A stretch of 47,359 nt of DNA from the NCBI RefSeq assembly GCF_003026105.1, contig NZ_PYNW01000021.1:1-47359 (forward strand), in the 5' to 3' direction. The translations under genes were made by a program, and so were the position numbers. The stretch is from Photobacterium sp. GB-56. Its GTDB lineage: Bacteria; Pseudomonadota; Gammaproteobacteria; Enterobacterales; Vibrionaceae. Positions 37,067-45,133 of the stretch are shown here, in pieces (within the stretch, counting starts at the first letter, position 1; each line of letters starts with the position of its first letter). Below the pieces are notes generated by a model. That model had not been told where the DNA came from, searched no databases, and was given only the letters and a program-made list of their open reading frames with translations.

Positions 37067-37087
37067 TAATGATAACTATTATCATTA
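37067..37087 (-). promoter_or_regulatory. Fur box upstream of sodA
   Basis: TAATGATAA-CTA-TTATCATTA is a perfect inverted repeat of nine bases with a three-base centre, close to the Fur consensus GATAATGATAATCATTATC. It lies 35 bp before the sodA ATG, where bound Fur would block the promoter. Confidence 0.85.
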
Positions 37088-37212
37088 TCAACCGCTGTTT
37101 TGTATGGATATTAATGAATTTTTAGCTGTGAAATTATGAATTTGATGATTAGTTAACAAAGAATTTATGGTTTTTGGTTATGATTTACATTGTTTAGATA
37201 AGGATTTTCGTT

Positions 37213-37662
37213 ATGAATAAAGTTGTTTTAATAGCTGTTGTTGTATTAGTTGCAGTAGGTGTGGGGATTTTCAGTGTGGGTAAATTGACTGAAAAAGCAG
37301 CGAATGAGACGACAAAAAAAGTATTAAAAGAAGTAGTGAGTGCTGATTTAGCACCTGTCGCAAAAGCGATTGGTAAGCTAGAAGCCTGTGAATCTGGTGC
37401 AACTGCAGAGTTAGAAGCCTTAGGCCATACCGCAACACCATTAGGCCGGAGTTTGGCTTATATTGCTTTAGCACAAAATAGTTATTTGATGGATGATAAA
37501 GATAAAGCGCGCGTGGAACTGCAACAAGCGATTGATGCGAGTACTGATAAACCCTCAGCCGAAGAGCGTAATGAGATGTTTACCAAGTTGGGTGAAGGCG
37601 CAAAACAAATGGCAGAAAAGCGTAAAGCATTCGGTTTTAAAGTAAACTGTGAACCACTTTAA
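37213..37662 (+). CDS. Membrane-anchored protein of unknown function
   Basis: A 149-residue protein with one N-terminal hydrophobic segment (residues 4-24, VVLIAVVVLVAVGVGIFSVG) and then a mostly helical, alanine-rich domain, probably exposed to the periplasm. Two cysteines (LEACESG and the final VNCEPL) could form a disulfide joining the ends. A TPR-like pair of helices is suggested by RSLAYIALAQNSYLMDDKDKAR. I do not recognise the family. TAAGGA precedes the ATG and a clear terminator follows. It is the last gene with ordinary chromosomal character before the island. Confidence 0.7.
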   Translation: MNKVVLIAVVVLVAVGVGIFSVGKLTEKAANETTKKVLKEVVSADLAPVAKAIGKLEACESGATAELEALGHTATPLGRSLAYIALAQNSYLMDDKDKARVELQQAIDASTDKPSAEERNEMFTKLGEGAKQMAEKRKAFGFKVNCEPL

Positions 37663-37680
37663 TTGCTGATGATAGCAGTG

Positions 37681-37706
37681 AAAAGGAGCGATTAAGCTCC
37701 TTTTTT
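37681..37706 (+). terminator. Terminator after the membrane-anchored protein gene
   Basis: AAAAGGAGC and GCTCCTTTT pair, ending in T6. Confidence 0.85.
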
Positions 37707-37958
37707 ATTGAATTAAATTTGTTATTAATCAGATGTCTACCTTATCTTTATAGTCTTGTTATATGAACTAAAAATCATCTTTACTCGGTGGGTGAGTGAG
37801 TGACTATCTAGTTATTGTAAGGGGTGTAGGTGCCATCGACGGTAAAAATACATTACAAATACTCTTTAATTTGTAAAGGTGATGATTTTATAAGACTAAA
37901 CTCGACAAAATCATACGCAATATCCTTTACAAAAATAGTAACAAATAAATTGTAGCTG

Positions 37959-38017
37959 ACTTTACCCAAAGTCTTGGCAAGGCGATCGCCTCACTGACCC
38001 TGCTAAAAGGGTAAAGT
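37959..38017. repeat. 59-bp inverted repeat at the island edge
   Basis: Nine-base perfect arms ACTTTACCC/GGGTAAAGT with an internal GGCGATCGCC palindrome. The span is in the size range of an integron attC site, but I cannot find the conserved AAC/GTT ends, so I do not call it one. Confidence 0.45.
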
Positions 38018-38125
38018 AAAATAATAAAGCCACTCCTGACGCTCGCACGGCTCGCTAGTCGCTAGGCGTTTATGATTTTTCTTGACCATCGGTATCACTC
38101 ACAAAAGATCTCACAAAAGAGCTTT

Positions 38126-38206
38126 CGTAACTCGTTTTTGGACAAAAGCAAGCTAGCTCCTTTGCTCTAGATTTTGAGGTTTGGATTAGGAAATATATGG
38201 CTAACT
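38126..38206 (-). repeat. 81-bp boundary module, copy A (after the hydrolase-STAND gene)
   Basis: Begins with CTCGTTTTTGGACAAAA (from 38131) and ends with ATTAGGAAATATATGGCTAACT in two pieces (from 38185), with the same 54-base distance between the two landmarks as in copies B and D. In this copy the middle does not form the hairpin seen in the others. It lies 38 bp behind the stop codon of the preceding minus-strand gene. Confidence 0.6.
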
Positions 38207-38243
38207 CTCCAATGAGTAAGAGCCAGCCAGTATTCCTCTAAAT

Positions 38244-41200
38244 TCACCATTCAAACCGTTCTTCTGATTGCCTTGAGTCTAACTCTTCGTCGGCCCTTTC
38301 TCGTTCTACTATTTTTTCTAGCTTGCTAAGTATCATTTTCGTATTTTCTACAACATCAGGGTTTTCATGGGAAAGAAGCTCCTCAAATATTTCAGCTCTT
38401 TGTTCAATTACAGATGCACGTGAACCGCTCCAAGACATCGGGATTGCAGCCCTTTCGAAAGCTTCAATCACTAACAACGGTTCAGGACTTTCGTTGACTA
38501 GAGCTTTTGCCAAGTCGGTTAATTTAAGGTGTTCACCATTCTTTTCATATGGAGTGATCGATGATGCTAGAGCTTGAAATCTGTATATGGGTGACTCTTT
38601 GCACCACGCCATAACGACATCAAGAGGGATCTTAGAAAATGGACTTATTTCTCTATAGAGGTTACTAGTTTTGATCTTAGCTGAAACATTGCCTTCTTTT
38701 AGAAATACGCCTAAGGCTTGAGTCGGTTGTAGTACGATTACAGTTGATAGAAACTCACTATAGTCAAAAGAATAAACTTTATAAGTAGCTATGCCATCGT
38801 ACAGCTTCTTGAACAGAGTTTTAGCATCTTCCTCAGCCTTATCTTCCGAAAAACATACTTTAGCTATTTGCGCCAAAGAATAATCTCGCCCACCATTGTT
38901 TCGTTGATCACTACTATAATCATGCTTCAGTAAGAACTCTCTACATTTTTTGATCAAATCCACACTAGGAGCATAAGAGACTTGTTTCTCCAATCCATGG
39001 AACCGCATGGTTAGTATTTCAATAACTACACTTTGCCCATTTGGTTGCAACCAGAGCAAATCCAAGATGGTTATTAAGTCAGAGTCAGGTATTGATTCAT
39101 GCCGTCTACCAAATGCCATATTTTGGTACATCCAGCTCGGAGACGTATTACTTTTTAATGATGCTATGAGCCTATTTACGGCAACTTTATCTAGCGGGCA
39201 GTCAAACTGCACCAGTGGGAATATATAGTTTAGTTTGTCGTTGTTTAATAAGAAATCTAAAAGCAGTTGTGCTTTATCTGAGTCATTATCGGAAACGTAT
39301 CTAACAAAACCTTCAACAAAGTTCGAGTTTACTTTCTTTATTTCTAGTTTTTCTAGGCAGGTGGTTATATCAGACCATACCTTTTCAATATCACTTACTC
39401 CGCTAGCAACTCCGTGACCAAACCTAAACAGGTGGTTATTAGTATTTATAGTTGTAAGAATCTGAGGTAACTTGCTCATAAGATAGTCATAGTGCTCTTG
39501 AGCAACATGTCTGCCTAATTCTTCGGCGAGTTCTTGAGCTTTTTCATATCCCCATTTTACTGTTTCACCTTCTTCATCTATCTCATCTAGGCCATAGTAA
39601 TTATGGTTATCAGTAAGTACATAGAGCGCCATTTGACCGTCTAAGTCTTGAGCTGCGATATTTGCCCTTAACAATTCAAGTCGGTCTTTATGGTCTCTCG
39701 CCATTGACGAAGCATCAAACCGCAACATTGCTCCTAGAGCTAACCAACCTCGTGGCCAGCTCCCATTACTACAGAAGCTTTTGGATATGGATTCGAGTTC
39801 ATCATGTAGCTCAGCAAATTGCCATAGTCCTCTAATATGATTAGCAAAAACCTCTTTGATACCCTCATCAATGATTTGGCCTGATGAAGCAAGATTATCA
39901 ATGAGAAATAAGTATTTGCGATACCAAGAAAGTACATCACTTAGACTTTGAGGCTCGTAACCAAAGTCTCTTGATTTAGCACCAAAATCAAAATCATAAC
40001 TTGATGAAAAATGTGAAGTATTCAGTGAACTATCGAGTAACTCATACCCCAGCTCTCTTTTGTTTTCATTCGAGCTGCCTATGAGTTTGCCAATACATTT
40101 AACTCGTCGTTCCAATGTAGCGTGTGTACCTGATAGATGAAGCTGAAACAAACTACAAAGTAACCTTCTAATAGAATTATTATTTTCCCCTTTCTTTTCA
40201 GATAATGCGAAACAACAGAGCAGTTCAAAGCATTGATTGAACAAGTTATCTTCATATGCTAAAGAACGAAGAAGCCTTGTAATTGATATGTAATGTGGAT
40301 TATCCCTACTTAAGAAACTAGGATCTAATTTTGCTCTTTGCTCCAGGTACGTGAGTACTTCACTTGGAATAATCGGGGCAATATTAGACAACAATGAGAT
40401 CGATAAATCGTCATTACCTTTTTTAAAAAGTAAATCTATCACTCCGTCAGGTGTTAGCCACACTGATGCTAGCTTTACGGCTTCTTCGCTATCATTAAGA
40501 TACCCAATTCGACGTGAGAAAGATTTGAGCAATCTTGGTTGTGTATTGCTATTTATGAACTTCATAACATTTGAATTTGGGATGTTCTGCAATGCTAAAC
40601 GGGCTAGTCTATTTGCAATAGGGTGAGGTAATATCGCCATCCAAATGCTACGTTCTTGCGCTAAGTTTCGTCGCTTCAACTCTTTAGCAAACTTGTACAT
40701 TTCATGAGAAGGAAGCATTACTATTTCACCGAGTAACTTTAACTCTTCACTAAAGTCATCTTCAGATTCCAACTGAAACGAATAAGCTAATGATAGGCCC
40801 TCGGCTGCTTTTTCTAAGCCAATATCAGAATCATGGCGCTGGTGAAATAGTCTTTTGAATAACTCTTCATCTTTTAATCTGGATATGCTTTCATCTTTTC
40901 CTATAGTAGAGGCTAGCGCATTAGCCACTCTTGCATTACCGCCTGAAAAATCGGCAATTTGCTCAGTAGTTTGTTTACTTAAATGAGGGAATCTTGATGA
41001 AATCATTACTTCGATAAGCTCACTAGAACTTGGCTCTAAAGTAAAAACTTCAGTTTCCTCAGGCTGATCTTCTCTAACGTCGTATTCAACAGTTAGGACT
41101 CTAGCTTTGCTGTTATCTTTACATAAATTGGTAAGTTCACGATGCAAGTCGGGGGCACAGTTATCCACTATAATAATGGACTGAATATCGTCTCTAACAA

Positions 41201-42353
41201 GCCGTTCGACTAAAACTCGTGGAATAGGTGAAGGAGATAGACTAATGTCCGAATAAAACACGCTCTCTTTATCAAGAGCATTTCCCCCAATTCTGTCATC
41301 AAATAGTGCTTGTACAAAGCGAGTTTTACCTACACCTGACAGCCCGACTAAACGAATAGACGCGCCAGCATTGAGTAAGCGATTTCGAAGCAAATTCAAT
41401 GCATCAACTGTAGCTAACCCTTCTGAGTCATTAGAGGAAAAATTGTGAAGGCGCACAGCTTGATCTAATATGTATTCTTCCTCAACGCCCTTTGGGCATT
41501 TAGCCCAATTACCATACTCCTCCCAACCACTATAATCTCTCCCAAAATTAGCTCGTAACCAACTAGCTTGTTTGGATAGTTTATCTTCAGCCACAAACTT
41601 CTTAATATGCTTATATATATCGTCTTGTTTTGAAGACGGCTTACTTATATTAATATGATGAGCATCTATTGGAATTGCCCGTTCTTTTAAGCCTGGATCT
41701 GAGCTATCAGCCTTAACAATCCTTCCAAATATGAAATATGGCTTGGTTTCAACCAACACTAAATGCCGAATGTCTTTATCATGACACCATCCTCGATACC
41801 AAGTATTCAGATCGCGTAGAGTGGCATCGTTGCGCTCTAATGAGGCAGTTGCCGCAGAAGGTTGATGTAAGAATAACTTGAGAAACAATTGCCCGAAAAG
41901 AGAGTTACCTGTTTGCGCTAGATCTGCTCCAGTATGAGGTGAGCCTAAAAATGCCACACCAGTAATTCTATTTATAAGCTCAACCGCACCCTTACGCCCA
42001 TTCTGATCGCTTGCCAATCTAAGTAACTGTTTAATAATTAGTCCGCCTAAGCTATGACCTACTAGTATCAGCTCACCTTTGCTTAGTTGCTGCTCAGCTA
42101 AGAGTGTCTCAAGTACGTTTTGCGCTCTATCAAGGAGACCCATTCCTGAATCTCGCACAGTTAATTTAGGAGCCTCGTAACCAATCGACCATATACATAC
42201 ATCTTCTATATCCTCATGTAACCAATTAGGCCAAAAAACTTTTTCTGAATTATTTGATTGCCATGTGGTTTCAGCATTGCCACCTAATCCATGAATAAAC
42301 ACAACATGTTTTCTAGCTAAAGAATCGCCAGACATCAATCGCAAGTCAGCCAT
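38244..42353 (-). CDS. Alpha/beta-hydrolase fused to a STAND-type NTPase; candidate defence protein
   Basis: A 1,369-residue fusion. Residues 1-260 are an esterase/lipase-like alpha/beta-hydrolase: oxyanion segment FIHGLGG (19-25), nucleophile Ser101 in GHSLGG, and His232 or His233 in DAHHINISKP. Residues 300-620 are a P-loop NTPase with Walker A GLSGVGKT (337-344) and Walker B SIIIVDN (Asp397), of the STAND/NACHT-like type. The remaining 750 residues are helical and repeat-like, with no family I recognise. This effector-NTPase-sensor layout is that of bacterial NLR-like anti-phage proteins, where phage sensing drives oligomerisation and switches on the effector. Anti-phage activity is inferred. 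ATG 42353 follows AGAGG; the frame is open seven codons further. Confidence 0.8.
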   Translation of the reverse strand: MADLRLMSGDSLARKHVVFIHGLGGNAETTWQSNNSEKVFWPNWLHEDIEDVCIWSIGYEAPKLTVRDSGMGLLDRAQNVLETLLAEQQLSKGELILVGHSLGGLIIKQLLRLASDQNGRKGAVELINRITGVAFLGSPHTGADLAQTGNSLFGQLFLKLFLHQPSAATASLERNDATLRDLNTWYRGWCHDKDIRHLVLVETKPYFIFGRIVKADSSDPGLKERAIPIDAHHINISKPSSKQDDIYKHIKKFVAEDKLSKQASWLRANFGRDYSGWEEYGNWAKCPKGVEEEYILDQAVRLHNFSSNDSEGLATVDALNLLRNRLLNAGASIRLVGLSGVGKTRFVQALFDDRIGGNALDKESVFYSDISLSPSPIPRVLVERLVRDDIQSIIIVDNCAPDLHRELTNLCKDNSKARVLTVEYDVREDQPEETEVFTLEPSSSELIEVMISSRFPHLSKQTTEQIADFSGGNARVANALASTIGKDESISRLKDEELFKRLFHQRHDSDIGLEKAAEGLSLAYSFQLESEDDFSEELKLLGEIVMLPSHEMYKFAKELKRRNLAQERSIWMAILPHPIANRLARLALQNIPNSNVMKFINSNTQPRLLKSFSRRIGYLNDSEEAVKLASVWLTPDGVIDLLFKKGNDDLSISLLSNIAPIIPSEVLTYLEQRAKLDPSFLSRDNPHYISITRLLRSLAYEDNLFNQCFELLCCFALSEKKGENNNSIRRLLCSLFQLHLSGTHATLERRVKCIGKLIGSSNENKRELGYELLDSSLNTSHFSSSYDFDFGAKSRDFGYEPQSLSDVLSWYRKYLFLIDNLASSGQIIDEGIKEVFANHIRGLWQFAELHDELESISKSFCSNGSWPRGWLALGAMLRFDASSMARDHKDRLELLRANIAAQDLDGQMALYVLTDNHNYYGLDEIDEEGETVKWGYEKAQELAEELGRHVAQEHYDYLMSKLPQILTTINTNNHLFRFGHGVASGVSDIEKVWSDITTCLEKLEIKKVNSNFVEGFVRYVSDNDSDKAQLLLDFLLNNDKLNYIFPLVQFDCPLDKVAVNRLIASLKSNTSPSWMYQNMAFGRRHESIPDSDLITILDLLWLQPNGQSVVIEILTMRFHGLEKQVSYAPSVDLIKKCREFLLKHDYSSDQRNNGGRDYSLAQIAKVCFSEDKAEEDAKTLFKKLYDGIATYKVYSFDYSEFLSTVIVLQPTQALGVFLKEGNVSAKIKTSNLYREISPFSKIPLDVVMAWCKESPIYRFQALASSITPYEKNGEHLKLTDLAKALVNESPEPLLVIEAFERAAIPMSWSGSRASVIEQRAEIFEELLSHENPDVVENTKMILSKLEKIVERERADEELDSRQSEERFEW

Positions 42354-42629
42354 GCAAACCTCTATTAGTATCAATATTATATTTCAAATATTATCCCAAA
42401 CATTCAAAAGCTAATAGTTTTATTTCAATAGGTTACATATAAATAAGCTAAACACTCATGATTGGCGCGTATAATCGTAGCCACTCAAAAGCATAGACGA
42501 CTCTCTCTAATTGCTTAGTCGTAAGAGCGGTCGTTAAGCTCTTACCTGTCACATTAGTTATTTTTGGTTAAAATTCGACCGACAGATAGCTTAGGATTTT
42601 TAAGAAAACCAATAAAGGGGCATTTCTGT
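42354..42629. other. Upstream region of the hydrolase-STAND gene
   Basis: No coding sequence. Two adjacent hairpins lie about 140-180 bp before the start codon: GACGACT/AGTCGT near 42496-42525 and TAAGAGC/GCTCTTA near 42524-42546. They share bases and so may be alternatives. The region nearest the gene is AT-rich and probably holds the promoter. Confidence 0.45.
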
Positions 42630-42710
42630 GCTAGCCCGTTATTGGACAGAAATTTCTTAGAGTATTAGTACTACTTAGACTAATGGATATTAGGAAAAGT
42701 AAGGATTACT
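42630..42710 (-). repeat. 81-bp boundary module, copy B
   Basis: Starts GCTAGCCCGTTATTGGACA and ends GATATTAGGAAAAGTA (42686-42701) plus nine more bases. The middle carries the stem ATTAGT/ACTAAT at module offsets where copy D has CCAGC/GCTGG. It lies downstream of the 309-residue protein gene on the minus strand. Confidence 0.7.
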
Positions 42711-42759
42711 CTAGCCTTCTTTTTGTCATCACCCCTCATGATATTTCCAATATTTACTT

Positions 42760-42827
42760 ATATAAGGAGGTTTGGGCTTGTCCAACACTTTGGATAGGTG
42801 TCGGCTTCGCGACACAAATCCTTATAT
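42760..42827 (-). repeat. Long structured palindrome behind the 309-residue protein gene
   Basis: Outer arms ATATAAGGA (42760-42768) and TCCTTATAT (42819-42827) pair perfectly, extended by TTTG/CAAA with a two-base bulge; an inner stem GTGTCG/CGACAC lies at 42798-42815. It starts four bases after the gene's stop codon, the place where an integron attC would be, and on the minus strand holds GTTGGAC, which fits the attC right-box consensus GTTRRRY, but the matching left box is absent. Confidence 0.5.
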
Positions 42828-42830
42828 GCT

Positions 42831-43760
42831 TTATGCAACACCCTTAGAAAAAGCTTCGGTCAGATAACTAAACTCAACCTGCTCTTCGGGAATTACTTTT
42901 AATTTTTTACTCTTTACTGGTTCAAGTTGAACCATACTTGTAGCAGAGCATGCTAGACCACCAAAAATGGCTGCAAGTGGATTTAATGATACACTACCAC
43001 TTAGAGTTGCTCCCTTAACAAACTCACTCAAAAGTGTCGCTACACTTTGAGACCCTATGTTTACCTTTAAATCTGAGAATTTAATTGAGCGCCCAAACCG
43101 ACTTCGAGATGACGCGACGATCTCATTAGTAACTTTTTCCAAGTCAGAAACAGCCAAATTTAGTGCTGTTTCACTAAACCCAGTAGGAAGTGAAACTTGA
43201 AGAGTTACTAAGTCCATGGAGTTTCGAAACTCGCTTAATAGATCTGAATGTTCAGTTTTAAACGCAACTATTTTCTTGAGAGATATATTTCCCGCAGGTA
43301 CGGGGAGTTTATTGTATAGCGCAACTTGCACACAGTGTTCATCGATAGCATCTTTCGTTCTAGCGATAAACTCTCGGTACGATTGTTGCGGAACCCATAT
43401 GACGTCTGGCTGAGCAATTGATTTTTTCTTTAATGACTGCGCCTGAAAGTCTAAAAATATATCTACCCAATTTTTTGCACCCTCTGATTTTAAGCTGTAT
43501 GCCGACTCTTTAGTGTATAAGTTGCTGGCAAAAGGTAGATCTTGGTACTCTTTAAGTAAGATGCCCGCATCTTCTAGCACTATCTCATCAACACTTCGCT
43601 TCCAGCGCGGAAGTTGAGCACTAACAGGCTGTACAATATAGTCCCAATAAAGACAGAAGCTCTGCATCTGTTCTTTACGTAACTGAACATGAGGTATGTA
43701 AGCATCACCACCAAGGTTTTCAAAATGGGGACAAAAAACTATCCCTCGTTTTCGGGACAT
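42831..43760 (-). CDS. Cassette-associated protein of unknown function
   Basis: A 309-residue protein I do not recognise with certainty; it may belong to DUF6236. It begins MSRKRGIVFCPHFENLGGDA. The N-terminal two thirds look soluble and mixed alpha/beta. Near the C-terminus residues 265-290 (SVSLNPLAAIFGGLACSATSM) are hydrophobic and might enter a membrane or a protein core. The start at 43760 has AGAGGAG upstream and lies only 16 bp past the attC of the previous cassette, the usual position of a cassette gene. A frame 19 codons longer only translates the attC sequence. Confidence 0.65.
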   Translation of the reverse strand: MSRKRGIVFCPHFENLGGDAYIPHVQLRKEQMQSFCLYWDYIVQPVSAQLPRWKRSVDEIVLEDAGILLKEYQDLPFASNLYTKESAYSLKSEGAKNWVDIFLDFQAQSLKKKSIAQPDVIWVPQQSYREFIARTKDAIDEHCVQVALYNKLPVPAGNISLKKIVAFKTEHSDLLSEFRNSMDLVTLQVSLPTGFSETALNLAVSDLEKVTNEIVASSRSRFGRSIKFSDLKVNIGSQSVATLLSEFVKGATLSGSVSLNPLAAIFGGLACSATSMVQLEPVKSKKLKVIPEEQVEFSYLTEAFSKGVA

Positions 43761-43775
43761 AAAAACTCCTCTGGC

Positions 43776-43901
43776 ATATAACGTCCAATTAAGGTGTGAA
43801 GCACAAGACCACGACACTCAATTTGACCACTGTAAACACAAAACTCAACCCAAACCCAAAATGCCAAGCGTGATGAATCACTCTTAAATGCTTTGTTATA
43901 A
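43776..43901 (-). repeat. Integron attC site, Vibrio superintegron type
   Basis: A 126-bp imperfect palindrome on the minus strand. The outer boxes are TTATAAC (43901-43895) and GTTATAT (43782-43776). The inner arms, starting AAAGCATTTAAGAGTG and ending CACCTTAATTGGACG, are largely complementary with offset bases, and the centre holds ACGCTTGGCATTTT, as in V. parahaemolyticus-type sites. The stop codon of the upstream gene lies inside the first box, and the next gene starts 16 bp after the last box, both typical of gene cassettes. Confidence 0.85.
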
Positions 43902-44849
43902 TGCAAGTTTCACCATATCTGATCTATCACCATTAAACCCAATATCAACCTTGCCACTATAGATACCACTGTCAGACATAGAGATATAAAGGTTCATTTT
44001 CTGTAAACCAAGCCCTTGCTCTAAAGAAAGCCACTTGCCGATCACTTCTGACTTAGCTGCGATTGGCTGCTTTAGTACATTACAAGTCATGATATCATTT
44101 AGTCCCGCCGCACTAAGGTCAACTAGACTAACTAGTTCACGATGCCACTTAACATCTACAGCACCTTGAGTACAAAAATTAATAAAATCGTATCCACTGG
44201 ACATATAGAGTGGTAATACCCTATCTAATAACTTTAGAAAGTCCTTTCGGATTTTTTCATTTCCTGATGGATAGAAATCATCTTCATTGTCTGACATCCA
44301 GAAAATCGGCTTATCACTTGGTAACACCGATGCCGTCAAAAAAGAAAACATATGGGTAATACGCAGCGCTGTTTCAATACTTTGTTTAGGAAAATGAAGA
44401 AAACCACCATCCTCTAGCGATTGCTTCAAATAACTTTTGCTTCCCCTTTGGTCTTCTGAAAATAGCGTGTTTATCTTTTTATCTACTACTACATTCACAA
44501 GCAAACCTGGCAACAGATTATTCGAATGACGCAAAGCGTCTTGAGCTACTGCAAGCATTTTAGGATTATGTCCCATTTTTTTGAATGATAACTCACCACG
44601 TTTGAACCCCCGTACCATGCGCGACTTTTCTACTGCTGCATAGTAGTTTCCGACAAAGTCCAACGGAGTGAAAAGAAAGCTATAAATATGATATTTGCCA
44701 TTAGTCTTTCCTGAGTAATCCGAATACACGGCAAATGATTTGAATGGCGTAGTGTCAAAAACTTTGTCGTACTTCTTAATACAACCATCTAAAACAATGC
44801 CTAGTGCGTTCCCCTTTGCTATCGGCAGACTCGGGATTTTCTTATACAT
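43896..44849 (-). CDS. DUF3800-like protein, probable RNase H fold, in a gene cassette
   Basis: A 317-residue protein whose motif order fits DUF3800, a family with an RNase H-like fold often seen in defence islands and integrons. AVYSDYSGKTNGKYHIYSFLF supplies the first strand with Asp and a following SG; GELSFKKM matches the usual E-x-K strand; IFWMSDNEDD is the third acidic strand; and SLVDLSAAGLNDIM corresponds to the final Q-x-A-D-x-x-A region, with an Asp. All expected acidic positions are present, so it may be a nuclease. ATG 44849 has GGAG nine bases upstream. The family call is by pattern from memory. Confidence 0.6.
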   Translation of the reverse strand: MYKKIPSLPIAKGNALGIVLDGCIKKYDKVFDTTPFKSFAVYSDYSGKTNGKYHIYSFLFTPLDFVGNYYAAVEKSRMVRGFKRGELSFKKMGHNPKMLAVAQDALRHSNNLLPGLLVNVVVDKKINTLFSEDQRGSKSYLKQSLEDGGFLHFPKQSIETALRITHMFSFLTASVLPSDKPIFWMSDNEDDFYPSGNEKIRKDFLKLLDRVLPLYMSSGYDFINFCTQGAVDVKWHRELVSLVDLSAAGLNDIMTCNVLKQPIAAKSEVIGKWLSLEQGLGLQKMNLYISMSDSGIYSGKVDIGFNGDRSDMVKLAL

Positions 44850-44867
44850 ACTCGATACTCCAATTGC

Positions 44868-44926
44868 CTAATAACTCTCGGCACACCAGCCGAGCGTAGT
44901 GCGGTCCGCATGCTGCCGCTTATTAG
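44868..44926 (-). repeat. attC-like site, short type
   Basis: Outer arms CTAATAA and TTATTAG are perfectly complementary and 59 bp apart end to end. On the minus strand the sequence reads AAGCGGCAGCATGCGGACCG ... GAGTTATTAGGC, close to short attC sites of class 1-like cassettes that read AACAAGCGG...GCGGAC...GAGTTAGGC. The usual AAC is changed to AAG and three bases are inserted near GTTA, so it may be inactive. It lies 19 bp before the start of the DUF3800-like gene. Confidence 0.6.
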
Positions 44927-45133
44927 TTTTCATCTCTTCTTTCCTTGGGAACATAAATACAGTACCTCTCCTTATAGAGAGCCCCCATTTATGTGCCAAA
45001 CTTACCGATGCTCATTTGATCCTGTTGTGCTTCTTCGATGATTGAATCGTCAGACATGAGCTAGCTAAGAGAACTAGCTCATTGCTGGACATAAATAAAC
45101 TTATTAGTTAAATTTATTTATGTCGATTTATAA
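44927..45133. other. Non-coding stretch with module core C and two hairpins
   Basis: It holds the palindrome ATGAGCTAG/CTAGCTCAT (45056-45082), the module core CTCATTGCTGGACA (45078-45091), and a perfect 12-bp inverted repeat GACATAAATAAA/TTTATTTATGTC (45088-45124) directly behind the PD-(D/E)XK gene. Small minus-strand frames of 22-28 codons exist (one starting ATGTCTGACGATTC near 45056) but have no support as genes; the stretch may be debris of a mobile element. Confidence 0.45.

Larger units (their letters stand above)
37707..38243. other. Left edge of the island: non-coding, rich in inverted repeats
   Basis: No gene found on either strand. It contains a perfect nine-base inverted repeat (ACTTTACCC at 37959, GGGTAAAGT at 38009, 59 bp end to end, enclosing the palindrome GGCGATCGCC), a GC-rich stretch with repeated CGCT/GCTAG words (38035-38070), a tandem 12-mer (two copies of CTCACAAAAGAT/G near 38097-38120), and the first copy of the 81-bp module. 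This is probably where the acquired region joins the chromosome. Confidence 0.5.

Noticed and set aside
38035..38075. attC site around GCTCGCTAGTCGCTAGGCGTTTAT
   Set aside because: It resembles the GC-rich end of some attC sites, but there is no GTTRRRY box and no paired left arm.
38126..38206. The 81-bp modules as ordinary terminators
   Set aside because: The stems are not followed by T-runs on either strand, one copy has no stem, and the flanks are far more conserved than a terminator needs.
43761..43817. Extension of the 309-residue protein (MSWSCASHLNW...)
   Set aside because: These codons are a translation of the attC site; the ATG at 43760 has a strong ribosome binding site and usual cassette spacing.
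45000..45056. Small gene starting ATGTCTGACGATTC on the minus strand (22 codons)
   Set aside because: No ribosome binding site or recognised similarity, and other frames of similar size overlap it.
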